In this document: positions 29,101 to 36,889 of the stretch, piece by piece | Position numbering within the stretch: the first letter of the stretch is position 1 | Layout of the letters: each line of letters opens with the position of its first letter | Assembly: GCA_014360755.1 (NCBI GenBank) | Contig: JACIWX010000007.1 | Coordinates: 86,797 to 150,796, forward strand | Direction of reading: 5' to 3' | From: Chloroflexota bacterium | GTDB taxonomy: Bacteria > Chloroflexota > Anaerolineae > UBA2200 | DNA length: 64,000 nt | The notes under the pieces: model-generated | The model's input: the letters and a program-made list of their open reading frames with translations, nothing else | The model's database searches: none | What the model was told of the DNA's origin: nothing | Position numbers and translations under genes: made by a program

Positions 29101-29284
29101 AGCGCTGAAGCGCTCACTACGAACGAGGCTCGCAGTGGGCACCCTTCGCCTGCGCTCAGGGCAATCTTCAGTGCGCATGAGCGCTAAAGCGCTCACTACA
29201 AACCTATAGGCGCTAAAGCGCTTACTACAAACCTATGAGCGCTGAAGCGCTCACTACAAACCTATAGACGCTAAAGCGCTCATG
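29101..29284 (-). repeat. Array of five REP-like hairpin units
   Basis: Palindromes of the form GCGCTGAAGCGC or GCGCTAAAGCGC start near 29101, 29178, 29208, 29236 and 29268. On the minus strand they read (T)TTGTAGTGAGCGCT..., i.e. GTAG followed by the hairpin, except the last unit (GTCATG). The last four are spaced about 30 bases. The core and the GTAG tail match the 21562 cluster although the stem sequence differs. Confidence 0.75.
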
Positions 29285-29291
29285 ACAAACC

Positions 29292-30266
29292 TTACCTTTG
29301 GATCTTCTCAGGCAAGATGTAGGGATATTCCCGGCGCAGGATGCGAGTACGTAGAAAGCGATCCACTTTGCGCGCTGAAAGGTAGAGCGACCAAATCTGG
29401 GCATCTTCGCGATAGTATGCACGCACCTCTTTTTCCCAAATGGGCGGTACGCCGAGATGCGGTGCCTCTTGGCTGAACACTTCGTTCACAACTGCCACTA
29501 GGTCGGGAACCAAATCCGGGCGCTGCTCTTTGTAGAAATTCGCCACCAAATCTACAGCGACGCGGTGGAAATCATAGTAGCGGTTCACCACGTCTTCCAG
29601 GAACAACAAACGCAGCGCCCAGGCGAGAAAGGGAGGAGCGCTGCGCAAGAACAGTTCAGGATTCAGTTGCTCCATGCCCTGAACGCGGAAGAGGGGCGTG
29701 CTCGTATCCATATAATCGAGGCGGGTGCCTTCATCCAGGTGCGGATGCTCCGGGTCAAAGCCTGCAATAGCCCAGTTCGAGATCTGCCCATCAATGCCCA
29801 CCTGCCAATAGCCCTGACGACGGTTGAACTCCCACACTTTGCACAGTTCCTGGAGCACACGACGCACCAGGAGCAATATATCCTGGCGGGGCAGCAGATG
29901 GATGGCGCGGTTGCCCACGGATAACGCGGGCAACTCCTGCTGCACGATGTAGAAAATAGGACGCCCCGTATCGGTGAGGAAAGCGGCGTACCCGTGAGGC
30001 GGGAGAGAAAGGCCAATCTCCTCCTCCAGTAAGCGGTTGTACTCCTCATACGTGGCGCGGTATTTCCCCATCTCCTCTTCGGTGTGGAAAATGGGCAAGC
30101 GCTTGAACGCTAAGCCGCACATTCCCTCCACCTCAATGGCGAAGACTGTGCTGATTTCACCATACCCCAGCACGCGCGCCGGCACACGGCTGCGCTCAGG
30201 ATGCCGTGGGTCCAAGCCCCGTTCGAACTCGCGCAGAAGGTCCACATCAACCTCTATCCTTTTCAT
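29292..30266 (-). CDS. Conserved hypothetical protein, possibly DUF6206 family
   Basis: A 324-residue cytoplasmic protein without signal or membrane segments. The N-terminal part (VLGYGEISTVFAIEVEGMCGLAFKRLPIF) resembles the glycine-rich loop and lysine strand of kinase-like folds, but no HxD or DFG motif is obvious, so kinase activity is not claimed. The family name is my recollection and uncertain. The start ATG follows GGGGAGG, and the gene begins 17 bases after the radical SAM gene, so the two form an operon. Confidence 0.7.
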   Translation of the reverse strand: MKRIEVDVDLLREFERGLDPRHPERSRVPARVLGYGEISTVFAIEVEGMCGLAFKRLPIFHTEEEMGKYRATYEEYNRLLEEEIGLSLPPHGYAAFLTDTGRPIFYIVQQELPALSVGNRAIHLLPRQDILLLVRRVLQELCKVWEFNRRQGYWQVGIDGQISNWAIAGFDPEHPHLDEGTRLDYMDTSTPLFRVQGMEQLNPELFLRSAPPFLAWALRLLFLEDVVNRYYDFHRVAVDLVANFYKEQRPDLVPDLVAVVNEVFSQEAPHLGVPPIWEKEVRAYYREDAQIWSLYLSARKVDRFLRTRILRREYPYILPEKIQR

Positions 30267-30283
30267 GCTCACCTCCCCACGCT

Positions 30284-31057
30284 TTAGCGCCGGGCGTAAA
30301 ATGCCTTGATACGCACTCCAGTCTCCTTTTCCCCACGCTGTGCGATGTCCTCCAGTTTTTGCGGAGGGACCAGGAGGAGTTGGGCATGGGGGACAGGACG
30401 GTCAATAGAATAGATGTGCACTTCTTTGGGCTGGATACGTGCCAAAAGTTGGAAGTAGGCTTCCAGTTCTCCTTCCTTTATGTTCGAGGGTGAGCCATCA
30501 ACCAGCATCGTCTGGATGTTGATGTCCCGCAAGGAGGAGAGCTGCGCTACCACCTCGGCAAGGGAAACCCCTTTGGCAGGGCGGTTGATAGCGCGGAATG
30601 TCTCCTCGGTTCCCGCATCCAGTTTGAACAGGGGGAAATCTATCTTGGAGATGCTCTCCCGTACCTCAGCGCGCATCAAGCCAGTGGAATTGGACAGTAG
30701 TGCAATCTTGACTTCGGGGCGGTAGGTATTGCGAATACGCACCACCTCATCCACCAGTTCCGCGAACTGCGGATAGAGGGTCGGTTCCCCATTGCCGGAG
30801 AAGGTGAGGTAATGGAAATCGAGCGCCGAACGGGCTGCGATCTCAATACGCTTCACCACTTGCTGGAGAGGCGGCAAGTCCTCTGCAAATGGGCTTGCAT
30901 CAAAGGTGTGCCTTTTTGTCCAACCGTAATGGCAGTACACACAATTAAAGGAGCAGAGTTTGTAGGCTCCAGGCATGAGGTTAATGCCCAGAGACTTGCC
31001 CAATCTCCGGGAGTTCACGGGGCCATAGAGGATGTCCACTTGCAAGGGAAGAAGCAT
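30284..31057 (-). CDS. Radical SAM protein
   Basis: A 257-residue enzyme with the radical SAM cluster motif CSFNCVYCHYG (CxxxCxxC) and the SAM-binding GE-type motif FSGNGEPTLYP. It resembles the MoaA/NifB-like and wybutosine-like stand-alone radical SAM proteins found across anaerobes. The substrate is unknown. The start MLLPLQVD follows GGGGAGG. It is co-transcribed with the unknown protein downstream, a plausible partner. Confidence 0.88.
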   Translation of the reverse strand: MLLPLQVDILYGPVNSRRLGKSLGINLMPGAYKLCSFNCVYCHYGWTKRHTFDASPFAEDLPPLQQVVKRIEIAARSALDFHYLTFSGNGEPTLYPQFAELVDEVVRIRNTYRPEVKIALLSNSTGLMRAEVRESISKIDFPLFKLDAGTEETFRAINRPAKGVSLAEVVAQLSSLRDINIQTMLVDGSPSNIKEGELEAYFQLLARIQPKEVHIYSIDRPVPHAQLLLVPPQKLEDIAQRGEKETGVRIKAFYARR

Positions 31058-31189
31058 CGCGGCCTCCCCGGGGAATCCAACCGTTCTCCAACTGGCTGAC
31101 ATGCAAAGCCAAGTCTACATTCTCGTTCCAACAAATTGTAGCAAGGGAAGCAATTTTATCCAAATCGCAGGCAAGGCGGCATTGACAAT

Positions 31190-31806
31190 GGGGTGTAGTT
31201 CAGTTTGGGGGCAGAATATGGATAAGCGTGGACGGCAGACTGTGGTCCGCCTGGAGCAGGATGGATTAGACCTGTCAGGTCTGTCTTCAAGATCCCTGGA
31301 GCGTGGACGGCGGCGTTTGCCATTGAGCCTGCCAGGGATTGAAATCCCTGGCTGAAACAGTAAGCCCCCTGAAGGGGGCTCCTGCCAATCACCAGTCGGC
31401 TTTAGCCGACTTGCACGTTTCAGCCAGGGAATTGATTCCCTGGCGGCATCTGGGCCTGGGCTCCCATGCCCAGGTGAGGTGGTCTCCTGTGTTACCTGAG
31501 GCGAAGCCGAGGGGTCTCATGGAACTGAGGGAGATTCTTCGCCGCTACGCGGCTCAGAATGACCATGGGAGAGCAGGTGCTCTCACGTTTGGCGTAGACG
31601 GCGGGTGGTCCACCTGGAGCAGTCTCACGCTCGGCGTGGACCACAGTCCACGCTGGATATAAGATAGCCTCGTCTACTTGAGGAGCGAATCCGTTCAATC
31701 CGTTCCCCAAATCTGCTGACAGTGATTGTTCTTGTCCAGACTTGGCTGCTTTTCATCCGCCTGGGGCTGTGCAAGGCATTTCTTGCCCCGAAGTTGAACT
31801 ACACTC
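31190..31806 (-). mobile_element. Family 2 mosaic repeat, copy C, with inverted ends and target duplication
   Basis: A 617-base element beginning GGGGTGTAGTTCA and ending TGAACTACACTC. It is flanked on both sides by TTGACAAT (31182-31189 and 31807-31814). The interior is the family-2 core in inverse orientation plus extra hairpins (CAGGGATTGAAATCCCTG, AGTCGGCTTTAGCCGACT). It has no transposase. It fills the gap between the radical SAM and HNH genes. Confidence 0.85.
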
Positions 31807-31823
31807 TTGACAATTGCGCAAGG

Positions 31824-31852
31824 TTGACTAGGCAGCCGCTTTGTGCTATACT
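31824..31852 (+). promoter_or_regulatory. Sigma70-type promoter for the HNH gene
   Basis: TTGACT (31824) and TATACT (31847) are separated by 17 bases, 28 bases upstream of the ATG at 31881. Confidence 0.75.
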
Positions 31853-31880
31853 GCGATAGACAGGCATCAAGGCAGGCAAT

Positions 31881-32390
31881 ATGGATGGTGTAGTACTAGT
31901 ACTCAATCAGGATTACGAACCGCTCAACGTCTGCAATCTGCGTCGCGCCATGGTGATGATCCTGGGCGGCAAAGCAGAAATCCTGGAGAACGGGCGCGGC
32001 TTTATCCGTTCGGTCAATGGCGCCTGGCCGGTGCCTTCCGTGATCCGCCTGGAGTATCAAGTGCGGCGTCCGCTGCCGCGCGTGCGTCTGTGCCGTAAAG
32101 AGATCTTCCGCCGTGACAACTATACCTGTCAGTACTGTGGGCGACAGACGCATAACCTGACCATGGACCATGTCGTACCCCGCCATCGTGGTGGCCAACA
32201 TGTCTGGGAGAACCTGGTGAGTGCTTGCCCGACTTGCAACCGCCGCAAGGGCGGTAAGACCCTGGAGCAGGCACATATGCGCCTGCTTCGTCAGCCATTC
32301 GAACCACGACCCACCGGAAGGTATTTGTTCCAGGCTTATCTGGAGCAAAACAAGGAATGGGAGAAATTCCTGCAAGGTTGGTGGGAATAA
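31881..32390 (+). CDS. HNH endonuclease
   Basis: A 169-residue protein. The HNH module reads CQYCGRQTHNLTMDHVVPRHRGGQHVWENLVSACPTCNRRKGGKT, with two zinc CxxC pairs, the DH of the first motif, and the Asn. The N-terminal 70 residues (VLVLNQDYEPLNVCNLRRAMVMILGGKAEIL) are typical of the widespread stand-alone HNH family of unknown biological role. It has its own promoter and a bidirectional terminator at its 3' end. Confidence 0.93.
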   Translation: MDGVVLVLNQDYEPLNVCNLRRAMVMILGGKAEILENGRGFIRSVNGAWPVPSVIRLEYQVRRPLPRVRLCRKEIFRRDNYTCQYCGRQTHNLTMDHVVPRHRGGQHVWENLVSACPTCNRRKGGKTLEQAHMRLLRQPFEPRPTGRYLFQAYLEQNKEWEKFLQGWWE

Positions 32391-32425
32391 AGAAACCAGG
32401 TTTCTGAGAGAAACCTGGTTTCTTT
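32389..32425. terminator. Bidirectional terminator between HNH and phosphatase genes
   Basis: AAAGAAACCAGGTTTCT pairs with AGAAACCTGGTTTCTTT around a GAG loop. A-rich and T-rich ends suit termination of both convergent genes. Confidence 0.85.
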
Positions 32426-32440
32426 GTCAAAGGGGGAAAC

Positions 32441-32920
32441 TCAGTGTTTCCCTAAAAGTTCCATGATGCGGGCATAGCCTCGCTCAATCAAATCAGCCAA
32501 CTCGGCTGCGGTGCGGCGGTATTCGAAGAGTGAGCCGCCGTACGGATCCTGAATGTCGTAAGGTTCGCCAGCCATTGCGCTGAGCAGGTAGACCTTGCCA
32601 ACGCTGTTCGGAAACTCGCGGGTGATAATCTCGGCGTGGCGCTTGGTCATCACGAGGATCAAATCTGCTTCGTCCACATCTGCTTGTGTCAAGTTGCGCC
32701 CACGGTGAGCGCTGATGTCCAATCCATGCTCAGCCATCACCTGCAAGGCATAGGCACTGGCTGGCTGGTCCTCCAACGCCCAGATGCCGGCTGAGCGCAC
32801 CCGCACGCGTCCGTCCATTTTCTCGCGGACCAATTTGTCATAGAGGAACCCTGCTGCCATCGGTGAGCGGCAGACGTTGCCAGTGCAGACAAAAAGGACT
32901 GTTTTCTTCTTCGTGGGCAT
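32441..32920 (-). CDS. Low-molecular-weight protein tyrosine/arginine phosphatase
   Basis: A 159-residue protein with the P-loop CTGNVCRSP near the N-terminus (catalytic Cys, Arg), SAGIWA, and the general-acid Asp in IQDPYGG. This subgroup with T after the catalytic Cys (CTGN) resembles YwlE-type arginine phosphatases as well as tyrosine phosphatases, so the substrate is open. Start MPTKKKTV is preceded by GAGGAG; a TTG two codons earlier is an alternative. It follows HPF by about 75 bases on the same strand. Confidence 0.9.
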   Translation of the reverse strand: MPTKKKTVLFVCTGNVCRSPMAAGFLYDKLVREKMDGRVRVRSAGIWALEDQPASAYALQVMAEHGLDISAHRGRNLTQADVDEADLILVMTKRHAEIITREFPNSVGKVYLLSAMAGEPYDIQDPYGGSLFEYRRTAAELADLIERGYARIMELLGKH

Positions 32921-32958
32921 TGCCAATGCACTCCTCTATCGTCATCCCCGGGCATGAA

Positions 32959-32987
32959 GATAGGGGTCGGGTAACCCGACCCCTATC
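32959..32987. terminator. Strong hairpin after the HPF gene
   Basis: GATAGGGGTCGG pairs with CCGACCCCTATC around a five-base loop, 7 bases beyond the HPF stop. There is no U-tract on the minus strand, so it may be an attenuator or mRNA-stabilising hairpin rather than an intrinsic terminator. Confidence 0.55.
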
Positions 32988-32994
32988 GCTGCCG

Positions 32995-33540
32995 CTAGGC
33001 GAGTTCGGGTTGCAACAAGCCATAGTTGCCGTCTTTGCGACGGTAGAGCACGTTCATTGAACCGGTATCAGGATTGTAGAAGATAAAAAAGTCGTGACCG
33101 AGCAATTCCATCTGCTCGATAGCTTCTTCTTCATCCATCGGCGTTACGCTAAAGCGTTTGACGCGCACAATACGGGGCGGAAGTTCTTCCGCCTGTTCCT
33201 CAGACGAGGCGGCAGCGGCAGCGCGAGCGCGCTCCCGTATGCGCATCGGGCGTTCTTTGTAGCGTTTGATTTGGCGCTGTAACTTGTCGCGGACGGCATC
33301 AATTGCGGCAAGCATATCGGAGCTTCTTTCCTCGGCACGGAGGATGGTGCTGTTGCTGCGGAGGGTAACCTGCACAACTTGACGGTCCTGGTTGCTTTTG
33401 GCTTTCTCTACGGAAAGCTCGACACGGGCTTCATCAATCGTGGGGAGATAACGGTCCAGTTTGCCGATTTTCTTTTGCACGTACTTCTTGAGGGCTTCGC
33501 TGACCTCCATGTTCTTACCCTTGATAATCAGCTGCATCAT
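32995..33540 (-). CDS. hpf: Long-form ribosome hibernation promoting factor
   Basis: A 181-residue protein. The N-terminal S30AE domain (MQLIIKGKNMEVSEALKKYVQKKIGKLDRYL) and C-terminal S30AE_C dimerisation domain (IVRVKRFSVTPMDEEEAIEQMELLGHDFFIFYNPDTGSMNVLYRRKDGNYGLL) are joined by an Ala/Glu-rich linker. The long form dimerises 70S ribosomes into inactive 100S particles in stationary phase. AAAGGAG precedes the tandem ATGs; a canonical promoter lies 110-140 bases upstream. Confidence 0.95.
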   Translation of the reverse strand: MMQLIIKGKNMEVSEALKKYVQKKIGKLDRYLPTIDEARVELSVEKAKSNQDRQVVQVTLRSNSTILRAEERSSDMLAAIDAVRDKLQRQIKRYKERPMRIRERARAAAAASSEEQAEELPPRIVRVKRFSVTPMDEEEAIEQMELLGHDFFIFYNPDTGSMNVLYRRKDGNYGLLQPELA

Positions 33541-33652
33541 GCTCTGCTCCTTTCTCGGTTTGTGTGTACAAACAAATGAAAAGGAATAGTGCTGGGCCAT
33601 GGAGCGCTAGTAGCAACGTGCAGAAGGAAGACAATCGGTTCATGGTATCTTT

Positions 33653-33681
33653 ATTTTACACCTTTTTTGCAGAATTGTCAA
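33653..33681 (-). promoter_or_regulatory. Promoter of hpf
   Basis: On the minus strand TTGACA (33681-33676) and TAAAAT (33658-33653) are spaced 17 bases, giving a 5' leader of about 110 bases before the hpf ATG. Confidence 0.75.
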
Positions 33682-33697
33682 TGTCGGCGATGCGGGA

Positions 33698-34153
33698 GGG
33701 TGTAGTTCAACTTCGGGGCAAGAAATGCCTTGCACAGCCCCAGGCGGATGAAAAGCAGCCAAGTCTAGCCAAGAACCAAATCACTGTCAGCAAACTGGGG
33801 GAACGGATTGAACGGATTCGCTACCCAAGTAGACGGGGCTATCTTATACCCAGCGTGGACTGTGGTCCACGCCAAGCGTGAGACTGTTCCAGGTGGACCA
33901 CCCGCTGTCCACGCCAAACGTGAGAGCACCTGCTCTCCCATGGTCATTCTGAGCCGCGTAGCGGCGAAGAATCTCCCTCAGTTCCATGAGACCCCTTCGT
34001 TGTACTCAGGGCAGGCCCCTCGGCTTCGCCTCAGGGTGACACAGGAGACCACCTCACCTGGGCATGGGAGCCAGGCGCAGATGCCGCCAGGGAATCAATT
34101 CCCTGGCTGGCTCAAGGACAAACGCCGCCGTCCACACCAACTGCACTACACCC
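33698..34153 (+). mobile_element. Family 2 mosaic repeat, copy D, with inverted ends
   Basis: It begins GGGTGTAGTTCAACTTCGG and ends CTGCACTACACCCC, imperfect terminal inverted repeats. The interior holds the family-2 hairpins, including CCAGGGAATCAATTCCCTGG. No target duplication was found. It lies between the hpf promoter and the glycosyltransferase promoter. Confidence 0.8.
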
Positions 34154-34169
34154 CATGCACGCTCTGGAT

Positions 34170-34199
34170 TTGCATTCCCTCCCGGTTTTGTGGTACAAT
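34170..34199 (+). promoter_or_regulatory. Promoter of the glycan operon
   Basis: TTGCAT (34170) and TACAAT (34194) are spaced 18 bases, about 50 bases upstream of the glycosyltransferase start. Confidence 0.65.
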
Positions 34200-34249
34200 G
34201 TTATTAATAGGCCCTTTTGTTTGTTCCTTATGATTCAGGAAAGTTGGAC

Positions 34250-35293
34250 ATGTCCCAGACCACCGTTGCGGTCATTATCCCCGCATATCGCGGAAACGAG
34301 GACTTGCGGCGATGCCTGGCCAGCGTAAGTCAGGCCAGGCCACCACCAGATGAATGGATCGTCGTGCTCGATGGCGGCGATGAAGCCGCCAAAGAAATAG
34401 CGCTGGCTCTGGGTGCCCAAGTGGCCCAGACCCCTACGCGAGGCGGGCCAGCAAAAGCGCGCAATTTCGGCGCACGCCTAGCCAAAAGCGATATTCTCCT
34501 TTTTGTGGATGCTGACGTCATTATTCCTCCGGATGCCATTGCCCAGGTATTGGATGCTTTTCAATGTGAACCAGAACTGGTGGGCGTTTTCGGCTCCTAT
34601 GATGATGCTCCAGGCCAACCCAATTTCCTCTCACAGTACAAGAATTTGCTCCACCATTATGTGCATCAAACATCGCAAGAGGAAGCCTCCACATTCTGGA
34701 CGGGCTGCGGAGCTATTCGTCGCGATATTTTCCTCGCGATGGGTGGCTTTGCTGAGCACTACCGCCAACCCTCTATTGAGGACATCGAGCTGGGCTACCG
34801 CCTCAAACAGGCCGGTTACCGCATCCGACTGCGCAAATCACTGCAAGCAAAACACCTCAAGCGATGGGATTCTGTCTCGCTGCTCCAATCCGACTTTTTC
34901 GCCCGCGCCTTGCCTTGGAGTGCGCTCATTCTGCAAAGCCGCGGTTTTATCAATGATTTGAACGTCAACATCACCAGTCGCATTTCCGTGGTGCTGACTT
35001 ATGCGCTGCTGGCATCCGCGATTGTCGCATGGCGTTGGCCGGCGCTCTGGATCGCAACCTTGTGCTGCGCTATAGCGCTCTTGGCATTGAATGCATCCCT
35101 TTATCGCTTTTTCTGGCGCAAACGCGGCTTGCTCTTTGCTTTGGCTGCCATCCCTTGGCATTGGCTTTATTATCTGTACAGTGGCTTGGCTTTTGCCCTC
35201 GCCCTCATCTATCACTGGATGCCCAGGCGACACAACGAGAAGCAAGCATCTGAGACAAAGGTGCCCCTAAAAGAGGAGGAAACGCCACGTTGA
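34250..35293 (+). CDS. Family 2 glycosyltransferase with C-terminal membrane segments
   Basis: A 347-residue protein. The GT-A fold is seen in VAVIIPAYRGNEDLRRCLASV, the DxD-type motif in LLFVDADVIIP, and the acceptor region in GCGAIRRDIFLAMGGFAEHYRQPSIEDIELGYRL (ED). Two or three hydrophobic C-terminal segments anchor it. It transfers a sugar from a nucleotide or lipid donor in envelope glycan synthesis. AGGAAAG precedes the ATG. Its stop overlaps the TTG start of the next gene, so the two are translationally coupled. Confidence 0.9.
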   Translation: MSQTTVAVIIPAYRGNEDLRRCLASVSQARPPPDEWIVVLDGGDEAAKEIALALGAQVAQTPTRGGPAKARNFGARLAKSDILLFVDADVIIPPDAIAQVLDAFQCEPELVGVFGSYDDAPGQPNFLSQYKNLLHHYVHQTSQEEASTFWTGCGAIRRDIFLAMGGFAEHYRQPSIEDIELGYRLKQAGYRIRLRKSLQAKHLKRWDSVSLLQSDFFARALPWSALILQSRGFINDLNVNITSRISVVLTYALLASAIVAWRWPALWIATLCCAIALLALNASLYRFFWRKRGLLFALAAIPWHWLYYLYSGLAFALALIYHWMPRRHNEKQASETKVPLKEEETPR

Positions 35294-36687
35294 CATCCAA
35301 CCATGTCCCTGTGGTGATCATTGGTGCTGGGCCAGCCGGGCTGACGGCTGCCTATGAACTCGCCATGCACAATATCCACCCCCTGGTGCTTGAAAAAGCA
35401 GACAAGGTAGGGGGAATCGCGCGCACCGAGGTCTACAAGGGATACCACTTTGACATCGGCGGCCATCGCTTTTTCACCAAAATCCCCACGGTACAACAGC
35501 TTTGGGAGCAAATGCTTGGCCCAGATTTCCACAGGGTACATCGCCTATCACGCATCTATTACCGCGGTCACTTTTTCTATTACCCTCTGAACCTATGGAA
35601 CACATTGTCCAATCTGGGTCTGTGGGAAAGCGTATGGATTCTGCTCAGTTATATCAAGGCACGGCTGTTGCCTGCCAAGCCCGAGGATAACTTTGAGCGG
35701 TGGGTGAGCAACCGCTTTGGCTGGCGCCTCTATCAGACCTTTTTCCAGACATACACGGAGAAAGTATGGGGCATCCCCTGCCATGAAATCCAGGCAGAAT
35801 GGGCGGCACAGCGTATCCATGGGCTTTCGCTCACTACGGCGGTGCTGAGCGCCCTCTTCGGTACGGAAAACGCTAAATCGCTCATCCACGAATTCTACTA
35901 TCCGACGCAGGGACCAGGGATGATGTGGCAACGCTTTGCAGAAGCGGTAGTAAGCAAAGGTGGCCAGGTCTGGCTCCAAGCAGAAGTGGTAGCACTGCAG
36001 CGCGATGACCAGCGCGTCAACGCCGTCCTCGTGAACCACGAAGGTAAGGAGGTGCGGATCACCGTTGATCAGGTCATCTCCAGCATGCCTTTGAGAGAGC
36101 TGGTGGCTGCATTTGATCCACCCCCACCCGATGTCGTGCGCGAGGCGGCGCAAGGACTCCACTACCGGGACTTTATCCTGGTCGGACTCATCCTGAATTG
36201 CCCCAATCCTTTCCCTGATAACTGGCTCTACATCCATAGCCCAGAGGTTCAGGTGGGGCGCATTCAAAACTTCCGCAACTGGAGCCAGATGATGGTGCCA
36301 GACGCCCACAAAACAAGCCTGGGTTTGGAGTACTTCTGCAACGAAGGCGATGCTCTCTGGAGCATGCCCGACCAGGAATTGGTGGCATTGGCTGCCCGCG
36401 AATTGAACAGCATCGGCCTGGCTAGTGCAGCGGATGTCGAGGAGGGAGTTGTCTTCCGCCAGAGGAAAGCCTACCCGGTCTACGACCGGGATTATCGCGT
36501 AAACCTGGCGGCTATCCGTGGTTTTTTAGCCACAGTGACCAACCTGCAGACCATTGGGCGCAATGGCATGCATCGCTACAACAATATGGACCATTCCATG
36601 CTCACGGGCATGCTGGCAGCGAGGAATGTGCTGGGAGAGCAACACGACTTATGGAAAGTGAACACGGAACAAGAGTATTACGAATAG
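35290..36687 (+). CDS. FAD-dependent amine-oxidase-fold oxidoreductase
   Basis: A 465-residue protein with an N-terminal Rossmann dinucleotide motif VVIIGAGPAGLTAAYEL and the following VGGIARTEVYKGYHFDIGGHRFF, resembling protoporphyrinogen-oxidase/UDP-galactopyranose-mutase-like flavoproteins encoded in cell-surface polysaccharide loci. The start is TTG, overlapping the glycosyltransferase stop (TTGA) with GGAGG about 12 bases upstream. The context (GT2, flippase) suggests modification of a nucleotide sugar or lipid-linked glycan; the exact reaction is unknown. Confidence 0.85.
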   Translation: MTSNHVPVVIIGAGPAGLTAAYELAMHNIHPLVLEKADKVGGIARTEVYKGYHFDIGGHRFFTKIPTVQQLWEQMLGPDFHRVHRLSRIYYRGHFFYYPLNLWNTLSNLGLWESVWILLSYIKARLLPAKPEDNFERWVSNRFGWRLYQTFFQTYTEKVWGIPCHEIQAEWAAQRIHGLSLTTAVLSALFGTENAKSLIHEFYYPTQGPGMMWQRFAEAVVSKGGQVWLQAEVVALQRDDQRVNAVLVNHEGKEVRITVDQVISSMPLRELVAAFDPPPPDVVREAAQGLHYRDFILVGLILNCPNPFPDNWLYIHSPEVQVGRIQNFRNWSQMMVPDAHKTSLGLEYFCNEGDALWSMPDQELVALAARELNSIGLASAADVEEGVVFRQRKAYPVYDRDYRVNLAAIRGFLATVTNLQTIGRNGMHRYNNMDHSMLTGMLAARNVLGEQHDLWKVNTEQEYYE

Positions 36688-36889
36688 CGAGCACGATAGG
36701 TCACCTCTCAAGCCGTGCATTGGCACGGACTATCCGCGCAAAGCGTGCATCATCGCTGGGGACTTTTCATCTGTTAGCCGCGAGGGCTTTCCTAGAATCG
36801 TCCAGGGCAATCCCCACAGAAAGCTGCAGCCTGTGGATTCCATTTGATAGCCAGTCAATGAACCCCTGACATTTATTAAGGAAAGAAAA

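Noticed and set aside
29178..29284. Possible small CRISPR array (about 30-base periodicity)
   Set aside because: The whole unit repeats without unique spacers, each unit is a GTAG-plus-palindrome, and no cas genes are near. REP-like repeats explain it better.
36688..36889. Small ORF between the FAD oxidoreductase and the flippase (36651-36869)
   Set aside because: It overlaps the oxidoreductase end, has no ribosome-binding site and no recognisable sequence.
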